Positions 20,850-30,292 of a DNA stretch of 64,000 bases are shown here, piece after piece. The first letter of the stretch is position 1, and every line of letters starts with the position of its first letter. The stretch lies in NCBI GenBank assembly GCA_949358305.1, contig OX442315.1, forward strand, positions 5,853,875 through 5,917,874, read 5' to 3'. This stretch comes from Strigamia acuminata. Its lineage: Eukaryota > Arthropoda > Chilopoda > Geophilomorpha > Linotaeniidae. The notes below the pieces were generated by a model. That model was not told where the DNA came from. It searched no databases and saw only the letters and a program-made list of their open reading frames with translations. Position numbers and translations under genes: made by a program.

Positions 20850-21300
20850 TTGCTAGAATGTGTAGTTCCGCCCCACCTTTGTTCACACTTAATATTTCAG
20901 CGGGAGAATGAAAAATAAAAAAAATACGAATTTATTTAGATCGTGTTTGACCAAAAACACAAGAAACAGCGCGATTTTTAAGTACCCTTACATAGAAATT
21001 TCATGAAAATTTGTCACACTGTGCCTCTCCAGCCCACCTTCGTTCACACTTAATATTTCAGCGGGAGAATAAAAAATAAAAAAAATACGAATTTATTTCC
21101 GACTTTTTTCAACAAAAACACACGAAAAAGCCAGATTTCTCCTTATCCAGACATGCAAATTTCATGAAACTTTGCCAGCATGTGTAGTTTCGCCCCACCT
21201 TCGTTCACACTTAATATTTCAGCGGGAGAATGAAAAATAAAAAAAATACGAATTTATTTCCGACTTTTTTCAACAAAAACACACGAAAAAGTCAGATTTC
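20850..21300 (+). repeat. Three 160-bp direct repeats, left arm
   Basis: The phrase TTCAGCGGGAGAATGAAAAA recurs at about 20,895, 21,055 and 21,215. It is followed each time by an A-rich stretch, ACGAATTTATTT and CAACAAAAACACACG. The period is 160 bp. The same three-repeat array lies inverted at 24,310-24,790. Confidence 0.85.
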
Positions 21301-21397
21301 CAAAACAACTCGAAATTACCGCTAATCCTACAAATTCGTCGAAGTCGTAAGCCTGAAATTGTAATTCGAGGAATTGCCAGAGCGAAATTTAAATTAT

Positions 21398-21465
21398 ACA
21401 TGACGAGTTTTTTCAAGTTTGCATGCTGCGTTGCAGTAAAGCGCCAAGGCGGCGCTTTAGATTCA
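21398..21465. repeat. GC hairpin block shared with 25,517-25,580 (inverted)
   Basis: ATGACGAGTTTTTTCAAGTT, GCATGC and an AAAGCGCC/GGCGCTTT stem. The reverse complement is present at 25,517-25,580, but there it lies outside the small outward gene, not at the inner edge of the arm. The two arms are therefore not simple mirror images. The block includes the start codon of the central gene. Confidence 0.75.
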
Positions 21466-23390
21466 TTAATTCATACTTTACTAACTTGAAATGGCACTTT
21501 ATTTTGAATGGTGATGCATCAACTAAAGATTTGAAACCGACCTTAATTCATTGTGGCACTTGTCATGTAATGAAAAATGTTAGCAAGCACTTAAATGCAT
21601 TAAATAAAGAAGTTAAACGAACACTAATGTACATTTTTAGTGCACTTGTGAATTCTAATACTCTTGAACAATATAAGTTTCGACTGAAATGCATCACTAC
21701 AATTCTTTTATGTCCATCAGAATGTGACATTTTAACCAAGTGCAAGTCAGACATGACAAAGGCAGTCAAATCTTTAGGCATTAAACCTGATCCAAAAAAT
21801 TTGGAAAAAGTAGAAATTGTAGATGTCACAAACACAAATTCAGATACAGCTTGTGATGAAGATGAAACAGAAGAAGAGGCCTTACTTGGAAGCCAAAATT
21901 CGAAATTCAAAAAACTTGCATTTGATGTTGAATCTGAAGTTAGAAAATGTTTAAAAAATATTGATAGTGTATCAACTGCAAAAAATATGTACTATAATGA
22001 GGAGATATATAAGAAATTAAAGAAATGCTATTTTGCACTTGCACCTTTGTGGACAGATCTAATGATGGGAGATATTAGCAGGCATGGTAAAACTAAGGCA
22101 TATAAGTCTTATCGTCCCATCACTGATCTCCTTAGGCGAAATAGACCAATAAATTTCCTAGATAAACCCCCAAATACCCAAGGGATCATTGAGGTTCATC
22201 AAAAAATATTTAAATATATTCATCTGCACAATCGTAAATACCGATTGGATGAGTTAGCATTCAAACATTACCAAGCAGTTATATCTATGGAAAGAGAATT
22301 TACAAAAGAACTAGCCATAAAAAATAGGAAGAAAAACAATAAGAGAGTATTCACAAAAGAACAATCCCAAATGAGTCAGCAACTTGAAGTTAAGAAAGTG
22401 CAAAGTAATAACATTAAAAGTATAAAATCAACCCAACTTGTTGAAGAAACATGGGATAGATCGCCTGCACACACTTCAAAAGAAATGAAGCGTAGATGTA
22501 ATAAAAGAAAAGGTGTGTACCAACAACCACCAGGTAAAGGAATTTTCTTTCCTGATGTGAGTGATCCCTGTATAAATCTCCCACCTACAATTTCAAATAA
22601 TGCCAACAAAGTTGTGACAATTGAAAGTTCATTGGATCTTAATGATTCTATCCCCACATGGGTGGATATAGAAAATTCAAAAGGAGAAAAACCATACATA
22701 TTGTTGTTTGAGAACAGATGGAAAGATAACACCAAATGTATATTAAAAATAAACAATGTTCCACTTACAATACAACAATTACGTACATTGTTGCCAGAGC
22801 AGCATTTAGAAGGAGATGTACTTGACTGTTATCTCGAAATATTAAAAGTACACTCAAACAATGCTATGTACGCTTTCAATTCATATTTTTATACGAGATA
22901 TTTAAAATATCCAAATGAAGATTTTAGAAAATGGCTACCAGATTCCTCGGTTACAAAAAGTGTACGCTTCTTTGTGTTACCTGCTTATAAGAGTCATCAT
23001 TGGAGTGTAATTGTGGTTGATATGCAAGACCAAGAAAACTATTTGTTAAACTCATTAGGCCAAACCACTGAAACTGAGCTAAAAGCATTGGACTTTTTAC
23101 AAAGTATCTCTAATCTTAGTTCTAGGGACTCAACATTGAAAGAGTTCAAAAATATAAAAATGATAGATTTGCCATCAAGTACCATTCAAAAAAATAGTTG
23201 GGACTGTGGAATATTTGTTTGTCGTTACGTTAAACAATTACTAGAGCATACAGATTTGAAATTGGAAATTAAAGAAAGTTGCACAGCACGGGCAGATATT
23301 CTGCTTCAGTACCTGCAAGTAAAAAAAGTAGTAAAAACAAGCAAGCAATTACTTTCAGAGCAGAAATTGATTCATTGCGTGAAAAATTAA
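21423..23390 (+). CDS. Ulp1/C48-like cysteine protease domain protein of the 7-kb element (655 aa)
   Basis: Residues about 485-620 match the Ulp1/SENP (C48) fold: H526 before W527 (SHHWSVIVVD) and C595 in NSWDCGIFVC, with Q589 as probable oxyanion residue. The usual Asp of YLDSLG is Asn543 (YLLNSLG). The first 120 residues contain a Cys/His-rich stretch (HCGTCHVMKNVSKHL) that loosely recalls the end of some DNA-transposase proteins. A lysine-rich, probably disordered linker follows at about 300-380. SUMO-type deconjugation is the known role of the family; here a role in transposition is inferred. The start lies inside the repeated hairpin block, so the N-terminus may be truncated. The frame ends at 23,390, but coding continues in the -1 frame (next entry). 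Confidence 0.75.
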   Translation: MLRCSKAPRRRFRFINSYFTNLKWHFILNGDASTKDLKPTLIHCGTCHVMKNVSKHLNALNKEVKRTLMYIFSALVNSNTLEQYKFRLKCITTILLCPSECDILTKCKSDMTKAVKSLGIKPDPKNLEKVEIVDVTNTNSDTACDEDETEEEALLGSQNSKFKKLAFDVESEVRKCLKNIDSVSTAKNMYYNEEIYKKLKKCYFALAPLWTDLMMGDISRHGKTKAYKSYRPITDLLRRNRPINFLDKPPNTQGIIEVHQKIFKYIHLHNRKYRLDELAFKHYQAVISMEREFTKELAIKNRKKNNKRVFTKEQSQMSQQLEVKKVQSNNIKSIKSTQLVEETWDRSPAHTSKEMKRRCNKRKGVYQQPPGKGIFFPDVSDPCINLPPTISNNANKVVTIESSLDLNDSIPTWVDIENSKGEKPYILLFENRWKDNTKCILKINNVPLTIQQLRTLLPEQHLEGDVLDCYLEILKVHSNNAMYAFNSYFYTRYLKYPNEDFRKWLPDSSVTKSVRFFVLPAYKSHHWSVIVVDMQDQENYLLNSLGQTTETELKALDFLQSISNLSSRDSTLKEFKNIKMIDLPSSTIQKNSWDCGIFVCRYVKQLLEHTDLKLEIKESCTARADILLQYLQVKKVVKTSKQLLSEQKLIHCVKN

Positions 23391-23836
23391 ATGACTTAAT
23401 GAAATTTGATCCACAAAAAGAAAAAATTGAAAATCTACCACTTCATCTTCAAAATCATTCATATTTCGTAAGACATGAAAGAATAAAAAAGGAAATTAAG
23501 TCGGCTAGTGCGCATGATATGGAAGAAATAAGGTTGTATTTACCAAACAATGAAGAACAAGAAAAAATACTAGAAGAATTGAACATGGTTTACCTAACGC
23601 CCGATTTTTGTCTAATTTTGCCAGCTGATGCAACAATTTTAAAAGCATACATAGAAAAACCTAACAAGTTTACAGGTCCTGCTAAGATAGAAAAATCAAT
23701 TAAATATGTAGGTGATGTTTTGTTGCCTGAAGTTTTAATACACATCTTCCACAAACGTTCGGGTCTTACAAGAGAAAAATATCGATTCTTACTATCGCTG
23801 ATATGCATTGGACAACAAATCACTGGAGACAGTTGA
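23321..23836 (+). CDS. -1 frame extension of the Ulp1-like protein (about 169 extra aa)
   Basis: An A AAA AAA heptamer at 23,321-23,327 lies in the zero frame (GTA AAA AAA GTA). The -1 frame then reads SSKNKQAITF, a charged coiled-coil-like stretch (AEIDSLREKLNDLMKFD) and a C-terminal part ending GQQITGDS at 23,836. A -1 shift would give about 804 aa. A one-base deletion in the A run during decay would look the same. An AATAAA follows at about 23,900. The C-terminal part (DVLLPEVLIHIFHKRSGLTREKYR) faintly suggests a BEN-like helical domain; I cannot confirm it. Confidence 0.5.
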   Translation, partial: KKSSKNKQAITFRAEIDSLREKLNDLMKFDPQKEKIENLPLHLQNHSYFVRHERIKKEIKSASAHDMEEIRLYLPNNEEQEKILEELNMVYLTPDFCLILPADATILKAYIEKPNKFTGPAKIEKSIKYVGDVLLPEVLIHIFHKRSGLTREKYRFLLSLICIGQQITGDS

Positions 23837-24309
23837 TTAACCCTGGGTGGCATTTCTGTTACTTCATTGGCTGTTAAAACAGAATGTGAAATTAAAGAAT
23901 AAATACAACTTATCGTAAAGCATCGCTTTGCACGTTGAAAACGAAAACGATATGCCAAAAGAGAGATGCTGGGAAGCCGAATAGCCGAAGCAACCCAACG
24001 AGATGCACAGAGAAGCCCTTCACACAATAAATTTCTAATTTTTTTTCCATTCAAAAATTGTTTGGTTTTGTTAAAAAAACAAAACTCATGCTAAATGGTT
24101 TGGGACCTTGACGTGGTGCATGAGCTTATTTATGGAAAGGGCAAAACCTATCTTTAAAACCAACACCAAACCAACGAATTAAACTTAAACAATGCAGCGA
24201 AATAAATTCCTAACTTTTTAATTTTTTAATTTCCTGAGGAGTTAGACATTGTAAATGAAAGAACACATCTTGTAGCACATTCTCATCCAGATTGTAAGTA
24301 GGGAAAGTG

Positions 24310-24790
24310 AGATATTTGACTTTTTCGTGTGTTTTTGTTCAAAAAAGTCGGAAATAAATTTGTATTTTTTTTATTTTTCATTCTCCCGCTGACTTATTAA
24401 GTGGGAATGAAAGTGGGGTGTAGATGCACATTCTGGCCAAGTTTGATGAATTTCCTATGTAAGGGTAGAGAGATATCTGACTTTTTCGTGTTTTTGTTCA
24501 AAAAAGTCGGAAATAAATTTGTATTTTTTTTATTTTTCATTCTCCCGCTGAAATATTAAGTGTGAACGAAGGTGGGGTGGAACTGCACATACTAGCAAAG
24601 ATTCATGAAATTCCTATGTAAGGGTAGAGAGATATCTGACTTTTTCGTGTGTTTTTGTTCAAAAAAGTCGGAAATAAATTTGTATTTTTTTTATTTTTCA
24701 TTCTCCCGCTGAATTATTAAGTGGGAATGAAAATGGTGTGGAACTGCACATACTAGCAAAGTTTCATGAAATTTGCATGTCTGGATAAGG
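24310..24790 (-). repeat. Three 160-bp direct repeats, right arm (inverted)
   Basis: TTTTTCATTCTCCCGCTGA occurs at about 24,375, 24,535 and 24,695, the reverse complement of the left array, with the same 160-bp spacing. The region 23,840-24,310 before it holds no recognisable gene. Confidence 0.85.
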
Positions 24791-25079
24791 AGAAATCGAT
24801 GTGTGTGTAAAATTTTAATGCAAGATGCGCAGGGTAGTTCGACGGCCAAAGCACCTCGACGAGATGCGCAGGTAAGCCCTGTACACCGGTCCAACCGTTT
24901 AGTACATTTTTAAATAAAAAGGTTTTAAAACGAAAAATACTATTGAACTTTTATTTGATTTTTGGAATGCTCGATATTGTCCGTTACGCCGATAATTCCT
25001 CGTGCGGGTCATTAACGCCGCCCGAGATCGCTCGCACGCCGTCCGATTTTACCGTGTGCGACGTGAATCGCAGAGAAGC

Positions 25080-25270
25080 TACGGCGACGACTACGGGTAT
25101 ACGAAATACGACGATCGTTTTGCGTTTAGCGATATTTCCGACGTCGTACGACAATTTCCGTGACATTTTTATCGACGATTTGCGTGCGCACAATTATAAT
25201 AAAAAGTTTAAAAACAAACAATTTTATTGCACTTTTATTTGATTTTCGGAATGCTCCGTTTGTACCGATA
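25080..25270 (+). promoter_or_regulatory. Inverted promoter-like block, right arm
   Basis: Reverse complement of the block at 20,440-20,660 (CGTACGACAATTTCCGTGAC, TTTCGGAATGCTCCG), upstream of the small gene at 25,393. Confidence 0.5.
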
Positions 25271-25392
25271 TTTATTCGAGTTGAGTTGTTTGAAATTTAA
25301 ATGAGAAATGCCCGAGAATATGTTATCGTATCTTCCATAACATTAGTTCTCTTCTAACAACAACAAATCATAGTCAACAACAACCGATCAAC

Positions 25393-25515
25393 ATGCAGAA
25401 TTACGCCGGTCAGTATTTGCCGAATTTCACCGGGAACAACGTCGGTCAGTATGCGCCGAATGGTTTCAGGAACAACGGCGTTCAGTATGTGCCGAATGTC
25501 TTCGGGAACAATTGA
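25393..25515 (+). CDS. Short Asn/Gly/Tyr-rich repeat peptide (40 aa), outward-facing
   Basis: ATG in CAACATGCAG, the same start context as the 257-aa gene in the other arm. It encodes three repeats of the form GQYxPNxxxNN and stops at TGA 25,513-25,515, immediately before the hairpin block. It is either a separate small gene or a copy truncated when the hairpin block moved in. No known family. Confidence 0.45.
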   Translation: MQNYAGQYLPNFTGNNVGQYAPNGFRNNGVQYVPNVFGNN

Positions 25516-25516
25516 A

Positions 25517-25880
25517 TCGAAAGCGCCGCCTTGGCGCTTTACTGCAATGAATCATGCAAACTTGATAAAACTCGTCATGGAGACGTTAAAAAATAAGATT
25601 CAGCACCGTTATAGTCGTAGTTTAATATAATACAAATAGATAATAAAGTTTCATCAAAATCCAGTTTACCTGATATTTTACACATTTTATTAGAATTAAA
25701 ATTTTGCTCTGCAATTTCCAGTCGTTTTGGTGTGTTTTTCCGGAATGCGCAAAAAAAGTGCCCGGCAGCCGAAGCCGGGCCACCAGACACGGCTTACGCG
25801 TACGGCGATCACCGTCGAATTGCGGCAGGAAAGCTGCCTGTACGAGGCGAACGAACGGGAAAGTTATTCAACTCAAATCG
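25517..25880. other. Hairpin block copy and unique right-arm segment
   Basis: 25,517-25,580 is the inverted copy of 21,398-21,465. The following 300 bp has no counterpart in the left arm. It includes a GC-rich island at about 25,740-25,860 with short open frames on both strands, none recognisable. Confidence 0.5.
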
Positions 25881-25929
25881 CACCCAAACCGAATAAATAC
25901 AAAATTTTATTTTTATTTTATCTTAAACC

Positions 25930-26054
25930 ATCTTAAACCATCCAATTCCTTCCAAATCTACCATTGCGCCACCTTTTAGTAACACCGATTATCGATCGCT
26001 TAAGTCTGGTCTCCCCGCGAATGTGGTGCTGGCGAATGTGGTGCTAACTATACC
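25930..26054 (-). repeat. Right terminal inverted repeat of the 7-kb element
   Basis: Reverse complement of 19,059-19,185, including both copies of GCGAATGTGGTGC. The sequence after 26,054 (CTAGTGAAAATCTCGCCAC) matches intron 1 of the TRAF genes at about 34,600, 47,590 and 59,065. Confidence 0.85.
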
Positions 26055-26185
26055 CTAGTGAAAATCTCGCCACTTTATTACTTTCGGTTATTGCAAAGTG
26101 TTAGGCAACAAACCAAGCAATGAAATCATACACACATGTTATGCTAGATGGATTTTTTAAAGTAAGTTTAACGATTTCCACTTAC

Positions 26186-26214
26186 TTGATACACGTGAAG
26201 ACTTTTACATCCAT
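26186..26214 (-). pseudogene. Orphan TRAF exon 1
   Basis: ATG at 26,214 encodes MDVKVFTCIK with GTAAGTGG at the donor, matching exon 1 of the other TRAF copies (29 nt, phase 2). Its intron 1 is cut at 26,054 by the 7-kb element and no further exons follow, so the gene body is missing. Confidence 0.75.
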
Positions 26215-26278
26215 AGCGACTGAACGGAGACAAGTTGAATCGTGCCGAACGGCAACTAAAATCTACGACTAGGAATGT

Positions 26279-26305
26279 GCACTCGATGAATTAGCACCTG
26301 GCATG
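26279..26305 (-). promoter_or_regulatory. Conserved TRAF upstream motif
   Basis: GCACTCGATGAATTAGCACC, followed by TGGC, about 70-90 bp upstream of the exon 1 ATG. Near-identical words lie upstream of the other copies at about 34,844, 39,901, 47,811, 51,471 and 59,269. Promoter or 5' leader role inferred. Confidence 0.5.
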
Positions 26306-26689
26306 TGCTATCGAAATATCGTATTTCTCGATACAAAACAGATACATCCAAAGCAAAGATACACATTATTGTAAAAAAAAATATAAAGTATCCATGATTC
26401 TTGTTGAGATTATTTGTGGATGGCAGTTGGTTGCATTTCACTTGCATGACACCTGACGGTGACGCACCGATCAATATCACCAACAGCTCTTAATTAAATA
26501 TAACAAGAATAAATGGATAATTTTTGGGAATTTAGTCCAGTTCAATTTTTATTCAAACTTGACGATCAAATAGAATTACGCGTGGATATTTTCTTGCTGT
26601 GCTCAAGTTACTATAGTAATTTGGTTAACCTAAACATTCGGTTGATTTACTTATTACATAGACAGCAAGATACATCAGTGTTTCAGGTT

Positions 26690-26770
26690 ACAGTAAAACA
26701 TTCAAAAGTGGACAATTGTTTTCAAGTAATAACGTTTAAATCGAAATTAATAAATATCGTGTTATCCTGA
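26690..26770 (-). pseudogene. TRAF MATH-exon 3' end fragment
   Basis: GTGGACAATTGTTTTCAAGT and the following bases match the last codons and 3' flank of the MATH exons (compare 35,930-35,985), then break off at 26,768. A second, better copy follows at 26,925. The rest of 26,306-26,940 is upstream and flank sequence without genes. Confidence 0.6.
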
Positions 26771-27040
26771 CGATGGTTTGCAAAATTATCAATTTAGAAA
26801 ATAACACACTGATACGTGTTGGCTTATAAACGCCTGTTTGGTTAATCTTGACATTCAAATGATTTGTTTATTAATACTACAGCAAGATATATGGCAGTTC
26901 TCCAATTTATAATACAACACTCAAAAGTGGACAATTATTTTCAACTAGTAACATTTAAATCCAGTTGGATAAAAATTGTGTTGCCAACTAAATATTTTGG
27001 TTCAATTTCATCGAAACGAATAAATTGTGACTGTCCATAT

Positions 27041-27199
27041 TGATGAGATTCTTTGAGATTGTGTAGGAGCGAAAGGATTGAGTGACTACGCGTGGTGATG
27101 GTCAAAACGGAAGTGCCCGTGTACAATTTTTATTTGCATAAAATGACCGTAGGCGCCAGGTGGCGCTACAAGCATGTGATGACACAGAATATCTCAATA
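27041..27199 (-). repeat. copia 3' LTR (159 bp)
   Basis: Identical to 33,106-33,264. On the element's strand it runs TATTGAGATATTC...CTCATCA, so the first dinucleotide is TA where TG is usual. Confidence 0.9.
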
Positions 27200-30100
27200 C
27201 TCCCACTCTGTGGTGACACATAAAAAACACTTATACAAAAATAAAAAAGGTTTAAAAATGGCATGCAAGATAAAATTATTTTTCAGAGATACACAATCCC
27301 ATTTTTCCCGCACACCATCGGTGTTTTTCCTTGGCAAGTCCTTTAGTTAGGACATCCGCAATCATGTCATCTGTTCCGACAAATTTTACAACAATGTGTC
27401 CGTTTTTGATGACTTCTCGAACAAAGTGATGTTTTATGTCAATGTGCTTTGTCCGGGAATGATATACCGTGTTCTTTGACAAATTTAGAGCGCCTTGGTT
27501 GTCAGAATGCACAATAGTTGGGCTGGTGTTTTCATCCAATTTCAATTCGTGGATATCCCGTCTAAGCCATATTGCTTCCTTTGATGCCATTGACAACGAC
27601 ATGTATTCGGCCTCTGTTGTCGATTCCGCGACCGTTGGTTGTTTTTTGCTTGACCAACTAATTGCTCCGCCAGCTATCGTGTAGACGTATCCTGTGGTTG
27701 ACCGTCTTGTATCCAGACATCCGGCATGGTCAGCATCTGTGTAGCCGACTAAAGTTGAGTTTTTTAAATTCCCGTATACCAGTTTGGTATTAATCGTCCC
27801 TTTTAGATATCGTAGGATGCGTTTGACTGCAGTCCAGTGGGCTGATCCAAAGTTGGAGTTGTATCTGCTTACTACTCCCACTGCTTGCGCAATGTCGGGC
27901 CTTGTCGCCTGTGCAGCATACAGCAGGCTCCCGACAGCTTCTTGATATTGGACTCTACTCATTTCGTCCCTTTCTTGAGTGGTCTTAGGTGCCATTTCGT
28001 TTGTCAGTCTTCCATTTGGATCCGTTGGTGTGGCAACAATCGTGCTGTTTTCCATGCCAAAACGTTTTATCACCTTAATGATGTAATTTGATTGGTCTAG
28101 ACTAATCGTCCCTCGTTTCCAGTCTCGCGTAAATTTAATTCCGAGGCAGTAATGGGCCTGTCCAAAGTCCTTCATTTCAAATTTCAAACACAAACTGGCT
28201 TTGATTCGATTTTTGAGCGCCGTCACACTCGAGAAAATGAGTAAGTCGTCAACGTAGACTGCAACAATGACAATCCCTTTTTCTTCACGCACAATGTAAA
28301 CACAACTGTCGAAATCACAGCGAACCAAACCGATGTCCAACAAGCCCCGGTCGAGGAGCTCGTACCAGGCACGCCCGGCCTGTTTCAGTCCATACATTGC
28401 CTTATTCAAGCGACAGTATTTTATTTTTCCAGGCTGTTTGTCAAGTCCCTCCGGTTGTTGCATGTAGATTTCTTCCTTTAATTCGCCGTGAAGAAAAGCC
28501 GTCACTGCATCCATTTGGTCTATTTCCCACGCGTTTGCGGCTGCCATCGCCAAAAGCAACCGCAAAGTTGTATATTTGACCACTGGTGAGAACGTTTCGT
28601 CATAGTCTATACCGTTGATCTGGGAGCAGCCCCGTGCTACTAAGCGAGCTTTGTACCGCTCCACAGTTTCATCTGCCGTTCGTTTGATTCTAAAGACCCA
28701 GCGACAGGAAATCGGTTTTCGTCCTGGTGGCAGGTCAGCAAGTTCCCACGTCTTGCATTTGTCCATCGAGTCCAGTTCCTCCTTTACCGCCTGTTTCCAC
28801 TCTTCTGAGTCGGGGCGTTGCATAGCTTCGCTGTATGAATCTGGATCGTCCCCGGCCTGCTCCATCGCTGTGTAGAGCGCGTAATGTTCCGCCAGGCGCC
28901 TCGGAGGTCCGCAGTTTCGTGGTGGGTTGCGTCGCAACTGCTGTGGTGCAAGCTCGTCTGCTACAACACCGTCGTCCTCGTCCTCGGATTCAAAAACGTC
29001 ATTTGCGCCAGTTACATCAATTTCATCATTTTCGATCGCATCCACTGCTTGTGTATTGTTGTAGTGTTGATCGGGGGCAGCGAGTTCAATTGTTTCCTCG
29101 CCGTCGTGCGCAGTATTGTCATTTCCGCTTACAGGCGCCAAAATTTCGCCATCATGTCTAATCGTTTCTGCAAAAACATAGAAAGAGTCATTCATTTGGT
29201 CAGAGTTCGTATTATTTCCGGTGCTTGTGCTTTCATCAAACACAACGTCACGTGATATCGTTATTTTCTGAGTGGTGGTATTAATCAGTCGGTACCCCTT
29301 TGTTGTCTCGCAATATCCCATTAAAGTCAATTTTTCACTTTTCACGCCCCATTTCCGGCGTTTTTCTTTTGGAATGTGAGAATGCGCAACACATCCGAAG
29401 GTGCGCAAAAAACCAATGTTGGGTATTTCACCACTCCAAACTTCCTCTGGAGTCATGTCTCGAACTGCTGCTGTTGGCGACCGATTTTTTAAATACGTTG
29501 CTGTTACGATGGCTTCTCCCCAGTACTGGTTGCCTAGCGACGCGTCCCTCAGCATTGATCTCGCCTTTTCCACCAGCGTCCTGTTCGTTCTTTCCGAGAC
29601 GCCATTTTGTTCCGGCGTGTATGGCACCGTCAATTCGTGCACAATTCCATTTTGGGCCATATAATCTTTAAATTCGTTTCCGACGTATTCCTTGCCATTA
29701 TCGGTTCGAAAACGCTTGATGTTTTGCCCTGTTTGTTTCTCCACGAGCGCCTTGAATTCTTTAAATTTTCCAAAAACTTCATTTTTGTGTTTCAACAAAT
29801 AAACAAATGTCTTTCTCGAGTGATCATCAATAAACGTTAAGAAATATCTCGCACCGCCCATTGTTGCATTCGTCATTGGTCCGCACACGTCAGAGTGCAC
29901 AAGGTCCAATTTTTCATCCGATCGAGTAGTTTTATTTTTCGGAAAAGGCATTCGATGTTGTTTACCTTTCAAACAGGTCTCACAAATTTTGATCGAGTCC
30001 GGTTCTTTATTTGAGACATTAAAACCGTTGACCAAGTTGCGCAAAGTTTTCATTCCACCATTACTCAGGTGTCCGAGTCGTCGGTGCCAAATTTCATTGT

Positions 30101-30292
30101 CCACGTCGCGCGAAGAGGTTGCACATTTCAAGGCTCGTCCGCTCTTGCCCGCCGCAACAATGTCCAATCGATACAACTCGTCATGGTCACACGAGGTGGC
30201 CAGCATTAAATCACCATTCTTTCTTATCTCGCATCGTCCTCTACGAAATCGAATGTCCGCGCCATTTTTTTCAAGTTGTCGAATTGACAATA

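Larger units (their letters stand above)
19059..26054. mobile_element. 7-kb element with long inverted arms, Ulp1-protease gene and two outward repeat-protein genes
   Basis: The two ends match in inverted orientation over roughly 120 bp: GGTACAGTTGGCACCACATT on the left and GGTATAGTTAGCACCACATT read inward on the right. Further inside, the arms remain inverted copies of each other. Matching parts are the 3' flanks (about 19,190-19,280 and 25,880-25,950), genes starting CAACATGCAG (20,166 and 25,393), promoter-like blocks (20,440-20,660 and 25,080-25,270) and three 160-bp repeats per arm. The centre holds one long gene (21,423-23,836). Long inverted arms plus an Ulp1 domain recall some MULE-type transposons, but no complete transposase is visible. 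No target duplication is evident; the left flank is an LRR gene and the right flank a TRAF gene. Confidence 0.75.

Noticed and set aside
24943-25242. Open frame through the right-arm promoter-like block
   Set aside because: The same block is inverted at 20,440-20,660 without a matching conserved frame; it is upstream DNA of the outward genes.
19059-26054. Maverick/Polinton identity for the 7-kb element
   Set aside because: Too short, no protein-primed polymerase, integrase or capsid genes, and the Ulp1 domain is in a much longer protein.
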